A stretch of DNA of 64,000 nucleotides, from positions 8,963,254-9,027,253 of the forward strand of contig NC_133493.1 of assembly GCF_025370935.1 (NCBI RefSeq). Reading direction: 5' to 3'. A model generated the notes under the pieces. The model was not told where the DNA came from. It saw nothing but the letters and a program-made list of their open reading frames with translations, and made no database searches. Positions 41,230 to 51,775 of the stretch are shown piece by piece. Position 1 is the first letter of the stretch. Each line of letters opens with the position of its first letter. The position numbers and the translations under genes are program-made. The stretch is from Choristoneura fumiferana. Its lineage: Eukaryota; Arthropoda; Insecta; Lepidoptera; Tortricidae.

Positions 41230-41520
41230 TATACCTAGTGCCATCCAAGAAGACGCGTAATTTTGACAAAATTAGACATTAATGACATTGTAATAAGAAC
41301 CACGGCGAGCGTCATCGTGAATACCTATTTAATATTGAAAATACAAAGTGAAATATAGATGCACAGAAAAACCAGAAAAATAAGACCATCACTGGGAATC
41401 AAACCCAGGTCCTCGGTATTCCGTACCGCGTGCTATACCGCTACACCACTGATGGTCAAAATGTATATGTGTGTGTATGTGTATGTGTGCATCTATATTT
41501 CAGTTTGTATTTTCAATTTA
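41230..41520. mobile_element. Element with tRNA-like core inside an inverted repeat
   Basis: The left flank ATTGAAAATACAAAGTGAAA with TATAGATGCACA (41334-41365) and right flank GTGCATCTATATTTCAG with TTTGTATTTTCAAT (41487-41517) are inverted copies around the tRNA-like unit at 41384-41457. The outer left part, 41230-41335, matches 27345-27450 in reverse. A TGTGTATGTG run lies in the right half. Confidence 0.5.
41384..41457 (-). tRNA. tRNA-like unit, probably SINE-type or degenerate
   Basis: The 74-base minus-strand unit starts GACCATC and ends GATGGTC, a perfect 7-bp acceptor stem. GTGGTGTAGCGGTATAGCAC resembles box A. CTGGG/CCCAG form the T stem around TTTGATT, and box B reads GGTTTGATTCC. 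The anticodon arm (CGGT/ACCG) is only 4 bp, with C where T33 belongs. The stem quality is striking, but the weak anticodon arm, a changed box B and the transposon-like flanks argue against a functional tRNA gene. Confidence 0.4.
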
Positions 41521-41983
41521 GGTTTTACGGGATGACCGTAAAAGTAAAAATTTGGAATTGAAATAAAAAATACAAAAAAGATTCCAAAAAACCAATCTGA
41601 AATTTAATATTTCCATAAAACTGGATGTAACTGCCAGTTTCGTGGAAAACATTTACACATGCAAACCAGTTATTAAAAAGCTAGAGTATAAAGCTCTTTC
41701 TAACGTAATATTACATTGCGGATCTACCACACGGCAATCAGGACTGCTAGAAAATAACCAGCAATTTCGATGTTAGTATTCACACGGTGTGAGGATATAA
41801 AAATATCGTGCCTCTATCTGTATGTTTTAGTGCAATGAAAAAGATACTGATCAGTCGAATTTAAAAATAAGTCAGCGTGCTTAAAATACTTTTGCTTTTG
41901 CCTTAACATTTAAATTTTTTTTTTTATCATCAGTAGAGAACTACATCTTATATTTTAAACTTAAGTTACTTAGGTTAATAATA
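41521..41983. other. No recognised feature
   Basis: AT-rich intergenic sequence. Confidence 0.45.
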
Positions 41984-42150
41984 CGAATGTTTGTTCTCGG
42001 GTCTTGGGTGTTTAATATGTATTTAAGGATATATTTATCTAAAGTACATATATTTATCCGTTGCCTAGTGTCCATAGTACAAGCTTTGCTTAGTTTGGGA
42101 CCAGGTCAATAAATTGGTGTCAAGTGTCCCATGATATTAATTATTATTAT
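41984..42150 (+). mobile_element. SINE-F, 3' part
   Basis: GAATGTTTGTTCTCGGGTC, TTGGGTGTTTAATATGTATT, GTTTGGGACCAGGTCA and GTGTCCCATGATATTAATTA follow the SINE-F body. The tRNA-type head is missing. Confidence 0.5.
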
Positions 42151-42319
42151 TAGGTTAGGGTAGGTAAGTTAATAAGAGTAGGGACCCACGTCTTGGAAAT
42201 TTCACTTTTTAAATGTCATTTTTATTTTTTATCTATACCTATATGTATTTTTAATGAACTTTGTCTTGCTAGCTTTCATAGTTAATAGAGTTGTAATTAT
42301 AGTAATTATAAATTTTATT

Positions 42320-42475
42320 CTATTTTTTTTTGATAAAATAACTTTCTGACAACTTTTTTTTAATAATTCTATTTTTATCTATTTGTAATGATGTTCTTTT
42401 CGAAAGCATTGGCAATGTAAAAAACGCTACGTAAAATAGCTCTCATATTTATTCAGAAGAAATGTGTAATTATTT
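42320..42475 (+). mobile_element. LINE 3' end (family with 37545), diverged
   Basis: ATAACTTTCTGACAACTTTT, ATGATGTTCTTTTCGAAAGC, ATTGGCAATG and ATTTATTCAGAAGAAATGTG keep the family's block order with many substitutions. Confidence 0.4.
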
Positions 42476-42534
42476 AATTTACTCGTTCGACGTTACATTC
42501 TCGCTCTTTTACTTATTTAAACAATAACAAACGT

Positions 42535-42746
42535 ATTAAATATAATGACCCGGATAACTCACGTCTTAAATCGAGTTTAGCTCGACATGTGCGCGTGTTG
42601 CAGCAGCCGCTGAGTCGCGTTGCTCCGAAGACGAAGGGCTACGGATTAGCCCGAAACATGTCGAGCTAAACTCGATTTAAGACGTGAGTTATCCGGGTCA
42701 TTATATTTAATATGAGTGAGTCTCACGCTAGTTCACATGTTCAAAA
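42535..42746. mobile_element. Hairpin-G element, full copy
   Basis: ATTAAATATAATGACCCGG, ATAACTCACGTCTTAAATCG, AGTTTAGCTCGACATG is mirrored after a loop by its reverse complement through CATTATATTTAAT, then ATGAGTGAGTCTCACGC and GTTCAAAA. The loop holds TGTTGCAGCAGCCGCTGAG and GACGAAGGGCTACGGATTAG. AATAACAAACGT flanks it at 42523-42534 and 42745-42756. Inverted arms with a variable 12-14 bp duplication are an unusual pairing. Confidence 0.62.
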
Positions 42747-42835
42747 TAACAAACGTGACTCAAATCTCAAAATAATGAACCTCCTCTAGTCGACCTCCCG
42801 ATACTAGGGTCAACTAGCCACACTACAAAGTACAA

Positions 42836-42950
42836 AATTCGAACTTCTTATCATGCCGCCCTGCTTACACTAATATTATTAAATACGAGACCAAGAGGGA
42901 CGGTACGATACGAATTTCTATTTTCAAATTTCGTAGTAGCCCCCCAGAAA
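42836..42950. repeat. Half copy of the hairpin element at 16807
   Basis: ATTAAATACGAGACCAAGAG, GGACGGTACGATACGAATTT and TTCGTAGTAGCCCC correspond to one arm of 16807-16937; the other arm is worn (TTCGAACTTCTTATCATG). Confidence 0.35.
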
Positions 42951-42958
42951 CCCTCATT

Positions 42959-43195
42959 CAAAGTCAAAGTCAAAATATATTTATTTAATTTAGGCTATAA
43001 CAAGCACTTATAAATGTCAAAAAAAATCTACCACCGGTTCGGAAATACCTCTGCTGAGAAGAATCCGGCAAGAAACTCAACGAGGTAATATTTTTTTTTT
43101 AAAACAGATTTACAATACTATTAAATGATATGTATACATCACAAGTATTTAACACAACTTTATTTTTAACACAGTAGGTTCGCTATTTGAAGGGA
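42959..43195 (-). mobile_element. LINE-E 3' end, 5'-truncated
   Basis: It is nearly identical to 313-556 and 59735-59985, including AAGAATCCGGCAAGAAACTC and ATGATATGTATACATCACAA. It stops at GTAGGTTCGCTATTTGAAGG. Confidence 0.62.
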
Positions 43196-43586
43196 TCGCT
43201 CATGCGGATTCTTCGCAGGAAGTCGCGGGCAACGTCTAGTTCCGTATATTTATAGAATTAAATGCAGACTTAATGTAAAACTTGTAAGCGGTAATATAAT
43301 TCTACGGTACAACTGTCGCTATCGCCTGTAATTGCGCGTACCCGGATAGAGGGGTCTACTAAATCGAATCGGGGCCTCAATTACTAGTTTGACTCACTCT
43401 TGTGATTACTAAACACCCATGAACACTCAAGGAAGTATGGGACGAAGGGAGAAGTGAGAGGAAACCTTGAACATGATGATTTTTGTTTTACTATAAAATA
43501 ATAATTGAAATAAGTTTAACGACTTTCAAGTCTGCCATTTAACGAGTTTATAAATTGCATATTTTATATCAAAAAATAACAAAAAT
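43196..43586. other. Unassigned, beginning with a Helitron-like 3' end
   Basis: GAAGTCGCGGGCAACGTCTA followed by GTTCC (43219-43243) resembles the CTAG-type 3' end of the Helitron-like family, with CTAG then T intact. The rest is AT-rich. Confidence 0.35.
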
Positions 43587-44430
43587 GGAACCGACTAACA
43601 AAACCTTGAAAATATTTTTCTAGGTAAGTAGGTACGTACTAGCTCGAAGTCGGTGACTCGCACGAGCCAGCAGGAGTGGGGCAATTCACAATAGTCGTCT
43701 ACTTCACCAACATACTATGGGTTTCAATCCCTCCTGCTGGGTCGTGCTGAGTCACGACTTCGAGCTAGTACGTACCTACTTACCTAGAAAATATTTTCAA
43801 GGTTTTGTAGTCGGTTCATTTTTTTATTTTTTTTATTTTTTTGGAGTCGGTTTACTTTTTTGTTAAATTTTTTTTTATTTCGCACTTTTTAGTGATTCGT
43901 AAGCCAAAGACATCTCACAACTATTCCATTAAGCCCAAAACACGAACTTAGTTACGTTGTTTATAACAGAGTTCCGTCGCCTACCCTTCTGGCTCAGCAT
44001 CAGATCAGTTCGAAAGATCATTAACTTAAAGCTTCTTCTTAGTCGCTTATCTAGGTAAGTATATTAATCATGATAATTTAAATTTAACCGTGAAATACTT
44101 GTTATTGATAGTAGTAGTTCCGTTGGTCAAATCTGGTCTTCATCTCAGTTCCACTTTCACCAAATTATGAATTTGCAAGAGCAAATGCACGAGTTACTGC
44201 TAAATATATCCAAATTACCATAGGTGTCCCTACAATATTTGAAGAGTTCCCTCGATTTCCTTAAGATCCGTCATCAGATCCTAATTTGCTGCTTATGGGA
44301 CCAAATTGAAAGCATTCCTAGACGAACTCAAAAAAAAATTTGAAATCGTTCATAAATGACGGAGTACTGAGGTAACAACCATAAAAAAAAAAATACAAAC
44401 CGAATTGATAACCTCCTTTTTTTGAAGTCG
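43587..44430. mobile_element. Hairpin-H element, copy 2, with extended body
   Basis: The arms at 43587-43679 and 43731-43820 are inverted copies: GAACCGACTAACAAAACCTT, GAAAATATTTTTCTAGG, TAAGTAGGTACGTACTAGCT, CGAAGTCGGTGACTCG. The body continues with blocks shared with 26520-26630 (GTGAAATACTTGTTATTGAT, AGAGCAAATGCACGAGTTAC) and ends near 44430 with CCTCCTTTTTTTGAAGTCGG then TTAAAA. The outer ends are therefore again inverted (AACCGACT at both). Confidence 0.55.
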
Positions 44431-46189
44431 GTTAAAAACACGAATATACCTAAACAAACTGCAGCAATTACAAAATAAACAATTTATTACAACTGTTATT
44501 ACGTGAAACGGGGTTTTCTAGAAATAGCTTTAACGTTTCATAATTACATGTTCCAGGTAAACCGTACCTACGCGGTATTATTTACACCTGTGCTTGACTG
44601 TTTTGACGCGGTTTGCGGGTGAAAATGTCACTTATTGGGTTTCGTACCTCAAAAGGATAATATCTTTAAAACCGTGCGTCTGTCTGTCTGTCCGTCTGTA
44701 AAGACCTTTTTTTTATCTAAGGAAAGCAGTGAAAAAACTTACACGCACACACAAACATCACGCCTGTATTCCCTAATGGGGTAGGCAGAGCACTCGAGTA
44801 ACGTTACTGCTTCAAAGCCACTTTTAGCAATTTTAGGTTTAAAGTTTGCCAAAAAAAGGTACAAAAAACTTAAACCTCTAATTCAACGGAATCAAGAGAA
44901 ACGGGCATATACAAATTTGTTGTAACTGAAAAACCTGGTGTTCTATTTGTCCTAGAAACTTGTGGTATAAAGGTAGTTCATTAAAGCACAACTATTAAAA
45001 AAAGTCTGAAAAGGCTTATTTTTTATGTCGGTCCGTCTACCGTGTGGGCCATGTAACAGGAGAAAAAAATAAAACACAGGTTCTGCATCTCAAAAGGGAC
45101 TACTTTAGTTCTGCAACTTTCAAAAATTAAGTAATTTTATCATTATGTTTATTCCAAACAAATTAAATGCTATTTTCAATGTACCTACGGCATCCAATAG
45201 CCTAAATGTGACATCTTCCGTAACGTAACAAAATAGGTAACGGGTTAGCAATACATTGCTCGTCGAATTAAACTTTAAGCTAGGTATAATAAATAATACA
45301 AGTTATTTTCAAAAGTTGTAAAACTAAATTAGCTCAAGATGAAGAGTGGATAAGCTGTGGTTTAATTTTTTACTCCTCTTACAGGGCCCACCTTTTATGA
45401 CAGTAGGTGACCATCGAAAATGACACACTGCGTTCATTTGTTTTGGCTCTGCTAACGCTGGATACTCTTAGATACCTGTCTACAAATACAAATCGGTGCA
45501 CGACTCCGACTCGCATTTAAAAATACGAATGTTTGTGAGTATGTTTGGTACTTATTCACGCCAAAATGGCGCCAAAATGCGGACGTCTAGGTAGCTGAAC
45601 ATTTGGACTACTGCTTCACGCTTCACGTCATACCTACCCAATTTTTCTCCAGCATTGTCTTGAACTTATATCAAAGGTATGTTTTTCAAAAGCCATTTGC
45701 ACAAGACTGTATTTCTTTGTCAGACACAAACAATGGAATTTGAGATCTAAAGTTAATGAAACGTCATTCGTCTGGCTTGTCTTTAGAGCTTGGATCTTGG
45801 GACAAAGCATTTCGATCCGAGGTACCGATGTGTCAAACAGTTCGGATTGTGAGGCCCTCACATCTTGATCTTAAAGAAATACGGGAAAATTAAATTCGTA
45901 CGGTTCGAAAATATGTATAATTCCGATGCCACGTGGGCCATTGATAGCAGCTTGGAGGGCTCTTTTTAGGGTTCTGTACTAACAAGGAAAAAACGGTAAG
46001 TATCCTTGTAGGATCCCTTTGTTGTCCGTCTATCTGTCTCACCATCTCTCAAAACCCTTTTTCTCAGGAACGCGTGGAGATATCAACATGGAATTAAAAA
46101 AAAACAAAACTGACTGTTTTTAAAATACTAAATAAGTATTTTGATTTTGAATGACGCCTAAATTAAATCAATCAACTATTTTCATACGA
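44431..46189. other. Unassigned; short repeat tags
   Basis: CTGTCTGTCTGTCCGTCTG (44680-44698) and GTTCTGTACTAACAAGG with TTGTCCGTCTATCTGTC (45971-46039) are of the type seen at 13198. The 75-codon frame at 45634-45861 (minus) has no family I recognise. ACACAAACATCACGCCTGTA (44751-44770) begins another possible repeat. Confidence 0.35.
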
Positions 46190-46415
46190 CGTCCAGATAG
46201 CCAAGTGATTAAAGTCCCGGGTTTGATACCCGACCTGGGCAGATATTTGTATGAATTACGAATGTTTGTTCTCGGGTCTTGGACGCCTAATATGTATTTA
46301 TCTATTCGTTATGTTTATCCGTTGCCTAATTACCCTTTTAGTACAAGTGTTCCTTAGTTTGGGACTAGGTCATCCTGGTGTCAGTTGTCCCGTGATATTT
46401 ATTATTATAATATGA
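46190..46415 (+). mobile_element. SINE-F with shortened head
   Basis: GACGTCCAGATAGCCAAGTG keeps a box A-like segment, then CCCGGGTTTGATACCCGACC (box B altered), CAGATATTTGTATGAATTA, TTGTTCTCGGGTCTTGGACG, TTTGGGACTAGGTCA and GTTGTCCCGTGATATTTATT. About 20 bp between boxes A and B are missing. Confidence 0.55.
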
Positions 46416-46754
46416 CCGCAAGGGGCCATCCAATGAGCAGTGTAACATCGTACAGGACAGGTAAAACTACCAGAATCAGGTCAAAATTAAACTCAACACG
46501 CACAGTCGCCGATTTAGCACACGCGGCACACATGTCACTCCTAGGGGAACAATACGATTGAGATTATCTTCCCCATTAATCATTTTAATCGCTAGCCAAA
46601 ATAATGGACTCTGTATAAAAGCAGGCTTATACGTGCAATTTGAAATTTGAGGAAGATATTAATGCTTGGTCTGACTGTTTATTAACATGTACAATCAAAC
46701 GATTTGGTTCCTGGTATATAGCTTATTAAGCTACGAGTATACCAGCTTAGCTAT
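46416..46754. other. No recognised feature
   Basis: AT-rich spacer between a SINE and a LINE remnant. Confidence 0.4.
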
Positions 46755-47010
46755 AAAAATATGCAAGTTGAAGTGGCAATGGGCAGGCCACATCGCTTGA
46801 AGAACAGATAACCGTTGGGGGAGAAAAGCTCTAGAGTGGCGACTGCGAACCGGAAGACGAAACGTTGGCAGGTCTCCCACTAGGTGGACTGACGACATCG
46901 TGAGAATTGCGGGTAACCGGTTGATGCAAGTGGCGAGTTGTCGTTCATTGTGGCGTTCAAAGTGGGAGGTTTGTGCAGCAGTGGAAGTCTTCTGGCTGAT
47001 GATGATGAAT
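46755..47010 (+). pseudogene. RTE-like LINE 3' remnant
   Basis: The frame KWQWAGHIA appears first, interrupted by TGA and TAA codons. CGAACCGGAAGACGAAACG, TTGGCAGGTCTCCCACTAGG and GTGGACTGACGACATCGTGA follow, then GCAGCAGTGGAAGTCTTCTG and GATGATGATGAATG. It is a subfamily with 51633-51775 (both have TTGGCAGGTCTCCCACTAGG- and GTCGTTCATTGTGGCGTTC-type blocks). Confidence 0.58.
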
Positions 47011-47559
47011 GAATAACACACCTGTTTAAATAATACATCTAAAGTTATCAGAGATGGAATATACTCGATATTGATTGATTTGCTTTCGGCCCTAAGTATT
47101 TAATCAGCTAGTAATTACGGTGCGGTACTCAGATTAATCACTTTAAAGTAATAACCTATGCGTCTCATGTTAGACAAGGCAAGGACATCGTCAGTTGAAT
47201 GTCGCGGTATTATAACATAATGCTATAAATTAGGTATATTACAGAGAGTTTCTGCGTTTAAATTAGATATCACAAGCCTTTGCTCTCAGATTCGCTTGAA
47301 TGAACCATTAGATGTAGCACTTGAATCAAAGTTCCGTAATTTCACTAAATTCCAAAGGTATTTCCGGGAATAGCTTAACTTTTTAGAGTTCTGTGCCTGT
47401 TTTGTTTTCCATAAATGGCTTCTGTCCAATTGGACAATTTTGCCAGCGTCAAGGTTGAAAGCTACAAAATGATCTGTCGAGATTTTTTTTAAACGAAGTA
47501 CGGCGCTGTGCTCTCAACTGACCGGTAGGGTTCGTTCGGGATACCTACAACTACAACAA
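47011..47559. other. No recognised feature
   Basis: AT-rich intergenic sequence. Confidence 0.45.
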
Positions 47560-48060
47560 AAAAAAAAACTTTATTTTAAGACATACCAGTTAGAACAAAG
47601 AAAACATAATAACATAACACAAGGAATTATAGCTTGATGTTAAAGTGGGAATAACTCGTGTTAAGACATCAACAAAGTTAGTGTTTACAAAGGAAAGCGT
47701 AGACCTAAAACTTGCTGGACAGGGAATAAAGTCAGGGAGATGATCGTACAAGGAAACAGGGATATTGGGGCAGTTGAAGAATATAGAATATGTGGAATAT
47801 GTGGTCCGGTCGGTGTGGGCTCCTCGAGATCACACTCACACAGCGAATGGTCACGCACGTGGATTTTTGCCAGAAATGAAGGAGTGCAGGCATGGCCGAG
47901 ACGTAATCGAATAATTGTGGAAGTAGCATGTTTGCTGGCTGTCCGATTTGAATGTCTCCATAAGATTTACCCTTGGAAAGCCGTGAGATATTCCGTTCCC
48001 AAGAATGGAGCCAATGGAGCTAACTCCAACGTTCAAGAAGATTGGATTTAGCCGACCTGT
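47560..48060 (-). pseudogene. Jockey-like LINE C-terminus and 3' UTR remnant
   Basis: On the minus strand, broken frames include RLRLGHACTPSFLAKIHVRD and HSLCECDL, recalling the cysteine/histidine region near the C-terminus of Jockey-type ORF2 proteins. A long AT-rich 3' UTR follows, ending CTTAAAATAAAG next to an oligo-A/T run (47561-47571). The 103-codon plus frame at 47740-48051 is the opposite strand of this. Confidence 0.45.
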
Positions 48061-48457
48061 ACCTGGTGACAGTCGAAACTCTTTGCTATCGCTACGCTGT
48101 CTGTTTGTTGTAGGGCTGCATCTTAAGGACCGTAATAGTAAAGCAGCTGTAATTTATACATAATGTGTATTTCTTTAACCGCTAAAGTCACAAATAATAA
48201 AAACAAAATTAAATTAAATATATAAGGGGATCCCAAACAACCAACAGAAAATAACCCCATGCACTCTACTAACACTGGATTTTTAAAATACCTAATGAAT
48301 TTGTACAGAAAAATTGGTGCACGAGTCTTACTTGCGCTAAGCCGGTTTTACTAACAAAAAAAACATTTATTTTTATTTTATTTATTTTCTAACATCGTGT
48401 TCCTTTATGCTGTATGAAGGATGCTTGAGTATTATATTATAAATTAAAGCTTTTACA
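48061..48457. other. No recognised feature
   Basis: AT-rich intergenic sequence leading into a SINE. Confidence 0.4.
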
Positions 48458-48605
48458 AGCTGCACAAACCTGCGAAGCAATTCAATGGTGCGTGTGAAGT
48501 TCCCAATCCGCACTGGGCCCGCGTGGGAACTATAGCCCAAGCCCTCTTGTTCTGAGAGGAGGCCTGTGCCCAGCAGTGGCACGTATATAGGCTGGGATGA
48601 TGCTG
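48458..48605 (+). mobile_element. SINE-C 3' half
   Basis: GCTGCACAAACCTGCGAAGC, CCCAATCCGCACTGGGCCCG, GAGAGGAGGCCTGTGCCCAG and ACGTATATAGGCTGGGATGA. It has no head and no long GAT tail, and is very close to the copy at 38783. Confidence 0.65.
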
Positions 48606-49264
48606 AAAGCTTTTATATTTTTCTCAAGCTTATAAGTAGACAACAGACTGGTTTCATAACCAGACGGCATCATTGTCGCTAAATGATACAGCTTTCGTTA
48701 TTATTATCTGTAACTACAAATAAAAAAAACATCTAAAAGAAAACTAAATCCTTTCCTCCGTCAGGTCTACCAACATGGCCATAAAATTATGATGGTGGCA
48801 CGGGCATTAAGGTATTCCCGTAATGGCATATTATGCCGATCCATCAAACCAGAGTGTAGCATTGCGCATATGTGCAAACGGATTTATTACGAAACAACTG
48901 GCACAGATGTTTGTACGTATAACGTACACAAAAAAAGGTTTTAGCACATAGTTGGGTTAAATTGTCTGCACACCAGTATATTTAGGTTTTTCATCGGTAT
49001 TTTTATTCAGGTTGTAGTAACATTTTCAACGCCTCCCGTATACTTTGTCGTCGAGCAATGGATGAAAACATTTGTCTAACACAAAAAAAAATGAATGAAG
49101 GCATTCACCGGAGTTCAATTAAACTTGCCAAAACATGTTCTAAAATAATCCGAATTCATTTTCACGACACAGAGTAATTGCAGCGACCCTAAAGCGCCTC
49201 GTAGTCACAGAATATTACTACTAGACTGGACTATTATTACTAATTGGACAAATTATGTACCTAA
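48606..49264. other. No recognised feature
   Basis: AT-rich intergenic sequence. Confidence 0.45.
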
Positions 49265-49364
49265 CTAGCCGTTGCCCGGGACTTCGTCTCCGGTTGAATG
49301 GTGAAAGGGTAATAGACAGACAGACAGACCGAGTTACTTTCACATTTATTATATTAAGTAAGGA
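49265..49364 (-). mobile_element. Short Helitron-like element, complete ends
   Basis: Read on the minus strand it starts TCCTTACTTAATATAATAAA after an A and ends CGGGCAACGGCTAG before a T. At 100 bp it keeps both ends and a GACAGACAGACAGACC run (plus strand), but almost no body. Internal-deletion derivative. Confidence 0.5.
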
Positions 49365-50499
49365 TTTTTATTATAACTGTTGTCAAAGTTTGGGAATTAT
49401 ATTAAATGAACAGAATTCAAGGTTTTTAATATTTTTAGTACCTACCTACCTTCAGCTAAAAATCCAAAATGTGTTTCTCATTAAATATTTAAAGATTTTA
49501 TACTTATTAACTGCTTCCATACCTATTTTAAATTAGTTGTATTTATTTTGTTTCGTTTAGTATTTGACAGAACTTTAAAAGTTGCGGACGCTAGGTGGCG
49601 TGACGTCACGCACCCGGCCACTAAAGAACTCGATTTAGAACATGAATGCTAAAAAAAGACGGACTGAATTTTGTTCATGTTTACAAACGAAGCCCATATT
49701 GCTTTATTAATGATCGCTTTTTAGATCGTTTTAGTTTTAAGTTGTAATAATGCATCTCTTAAAATGATTATAAACACAGTGGCTTATGTCAAGTCGTGTC
49801 GTAATCCGAATACAAAATACTTAAATTTCAAAATCTCTGGCAACACCATTATCGCCTCATCCAAATCCGTACGCACACCGCAGCGGAGTCTCTGTCATTC
49901 ATCATTTTCATATCTACGAGATATGAGATATTTTTGGTGACAAAAACTCGAACAAAGGCGAATCCAAGCGGCCGCAGCGAACATTAGTTTTCTTTGCGCC
50001 GTTATTGTGACCAAATTGAAGTCGTTTCACTTTGAGCATAGAATGCAGCGTGTGTAATGAGAAAATACTAGTTTACGAGGTGTCGACACTGCATCTGATA
50101 AAAAGTAGGGTTGGTAGATAATTCTGTAGCATTAACCGGAGTAGTTTTGATTAAATTAAGGCCACTATTAAGGTTTAATTTAAATTGCTATAAAATAAAA
50201 ATAAACCAATGAGGTGAATTACTTCACAATACTTTGAATATAAACCAAAAAGGAAAAGAAAACTCTACCTATAAGAATAAACAAAGTTCAACGGTCGAGA
50301 CCATTCGAAATAGTGACCAGCTCAAATATTTTTAGAAATCCCAACCGTTAAACATTAAGTTACTTTACACATTAGTTACGTTAAACATTAGTTTACACTA
50401 CTAGTAGACTTTTTATTTGAAGTTGTTTTAAAGCAGTCGAGTTTTGTTTTGTTTCATACTTTTTTGATGCTCCTGTGAAAATGGTTAGCTTAAAGGTGT
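49365..50499. other. Unassigned intergenic DNA
   Basis: It contains the 24-bp AAAAGTTGCGGACGCTAGGT with GGCG match to 33274-33297. No gene or element boundary is seen. Confidence 0.4.
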
Positions 50500-50650
50500 T
50501 TTTTTTATTCGATTGGATGGCAAACGAGCAAGTGGGTCTCCTGATGGTAAGAGATCACCACCGCCCATAGACACCTGCAACACCAGGGGGATTGCAGATA
50601 TATGTATCCATTTGGAAGGCTAAGCTTTGGTTTGGTACTGGCCATATAAG
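50500..50650 (+). mobile_element. SINE-B, 5' part
   Basis: TTTTTTTATTCGATTGGATG, GCAAACGAGCAAGTGGGTCT, CCTGATGGTAAGAGATCACC and GCCCATAGACACCTGCAAC, then it diverges (GGAAGGCTAAGCTTTGG, GGTACTGGCCATATAAGATA). Confidence 0.55.
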
Positions 50651-51182
50651 ATAGTTACGTATGAGGAACAAGGGTTATTTATCATATTAAACATCCAAGT
50701 CTGCCACTAATAAAAAAAGAAAAATAAAACAATACCTGCATTATCATACAAATATCTAACCAATAAGTTATCCGGTCAACAACCTTTAAGACCCTTGAAT
50801 TTCCTTTATTTAATGATTTAACTTAACATCCTTGTCTAATTACACAATTTTATAACATACATTATGGTTTTACTTCAAACAACGTCACTAAGTGCCATCT
50901 TGAAAATAAATTGCGTTCAATGGAGCACACTTTGCGACATATTGCAAAAACAATATGGCGGTGCGTCCCCTTCCACTGAGTAGGAAGACTCTCTTACATT
51001 TATGTACTTTTAGATATTGTAAGACAGTGATCTGTGTTACACTTGCTAGATAGGCTATTAAGGAACACAAAAAAATATTACTATTTTGCACTGCAAGCGT
51101 TTTCTCGGTTCATTGGTTGCCAGGCAACTACTCTAAGCTGGACGGCAGTGTCTCGGCCGAGAACGGGTTTTTCTATGTCTTA
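50651..51182. other. No recognised feature
   Basis: Chance frames of 67-71 codons overlap on opposite strands at 50888-51249. Nothing supports coding. Confidence 0.4.
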
Positions 51183-51393
51183 TCCTACTCGTACCAATAT
51201 TATAAATACTATGAAGATGTTTGGATGTTTGTTACTCAATCACGTCTAACGCTTAACCGATTTAAATTAAATTCGGTATACAGATAGTTTGAGTCCCGGG
51301 GAAGTACATAGGATAGTTTTTATCCCGGAAAATTGCATTGTTTGGGATAGTTAAACTGAATTCTACACGGACGGAGTCGCGGGTAACAGCTAG
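51183..51393 (+). mobile_element. Helitron-like element, complete
   Basis: It begins TCCTACTCGTACCAATATTA after an A and ends GTCGCGGGTAACAGCTAG before a T. Internal ATGTTTGGATGTTTGTTACT and TAGTTTTTATCCCGGAAAAT match 1025-1215 and 28620-28842. Non-autonomous. Confidence 0.62.
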
Positions 51394-51431
51394 TAATTAA
51401 TAAAACAAGGAACTAGTAGACGTTTTGTTTA

Positions 51432-51630
51432 AAGATAACTACATGACGTGTAGGTACTAAAGCCGAGTTTAGACTTACAAGAAAAATCGTGCAAGTTACA
51501 TTAGATTGCGGCACACGATTGGCCACTACGAACTCGTTAGCTCTACGGCCTCGCAATGTAATGCAACTTGCACGATTTTTCTTGCAAGTCTAAACTCGGC
51601 TGTAGTACCTACACTTCATGTAGTTATCTT
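51432..51630. mobile_element. Hairpin-J: 80-bp-arm palindrome
   Basis: The left arm 51432-51511 and right arm 51549-51630 are inverted copies with a few mismatches. The inner part (AGCCGAGTTTAGACTTACAA, GAAAAATCGTGCAAGTT) is the repeat family seen decayed at 4932-5070. The outer part (AAGATAACTACATGACGTGT, AGGTACTA) is inverted too. An RTE-like LINE fragment begins at the right edge. Confidence 0.6.
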
Positions 51631-51632
51631 AA

Positions 51633-51775
51633 CGAAGCGTTGGCAGACCTCTCACTAGATGGACTGATGATATCGTGAGAGCTGTAAGCAATCGGTCGAT
51701 GCAAGTGGCAAATTGTCGTTCGTTGTGGCGTTCTAAGGCATTTCTTCAGCAGTGGACGGCTTCCGGCTTTTCCAA
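51633..51775 (+). pseudogene. RTE-like LINE 3' remnant
   Basis: GAAGCGTTGGCAGACCTCTC, GATGGACTGATGATATCGTG and CGATGCAAGTGGCAAATTG, then CTTCAGCAGTGGACGGC. Same subfamily as 46755-47010. No intact frame. Confidence 0.5.

Noticed and set aside
41384..41457. A functional tRNA gene
   Set aside because: The anticodon arm is weak, T33 is replaced and box B is altered, and the unit is embedded in a transposon-like inverted repeat. Kept as tRNA-like only.
47740..48051. 103-codon plus-strand ORF
   Set aside because: The opposite strand carries the recognisable Jockey-like C-terminal remnant and 3' UTR.
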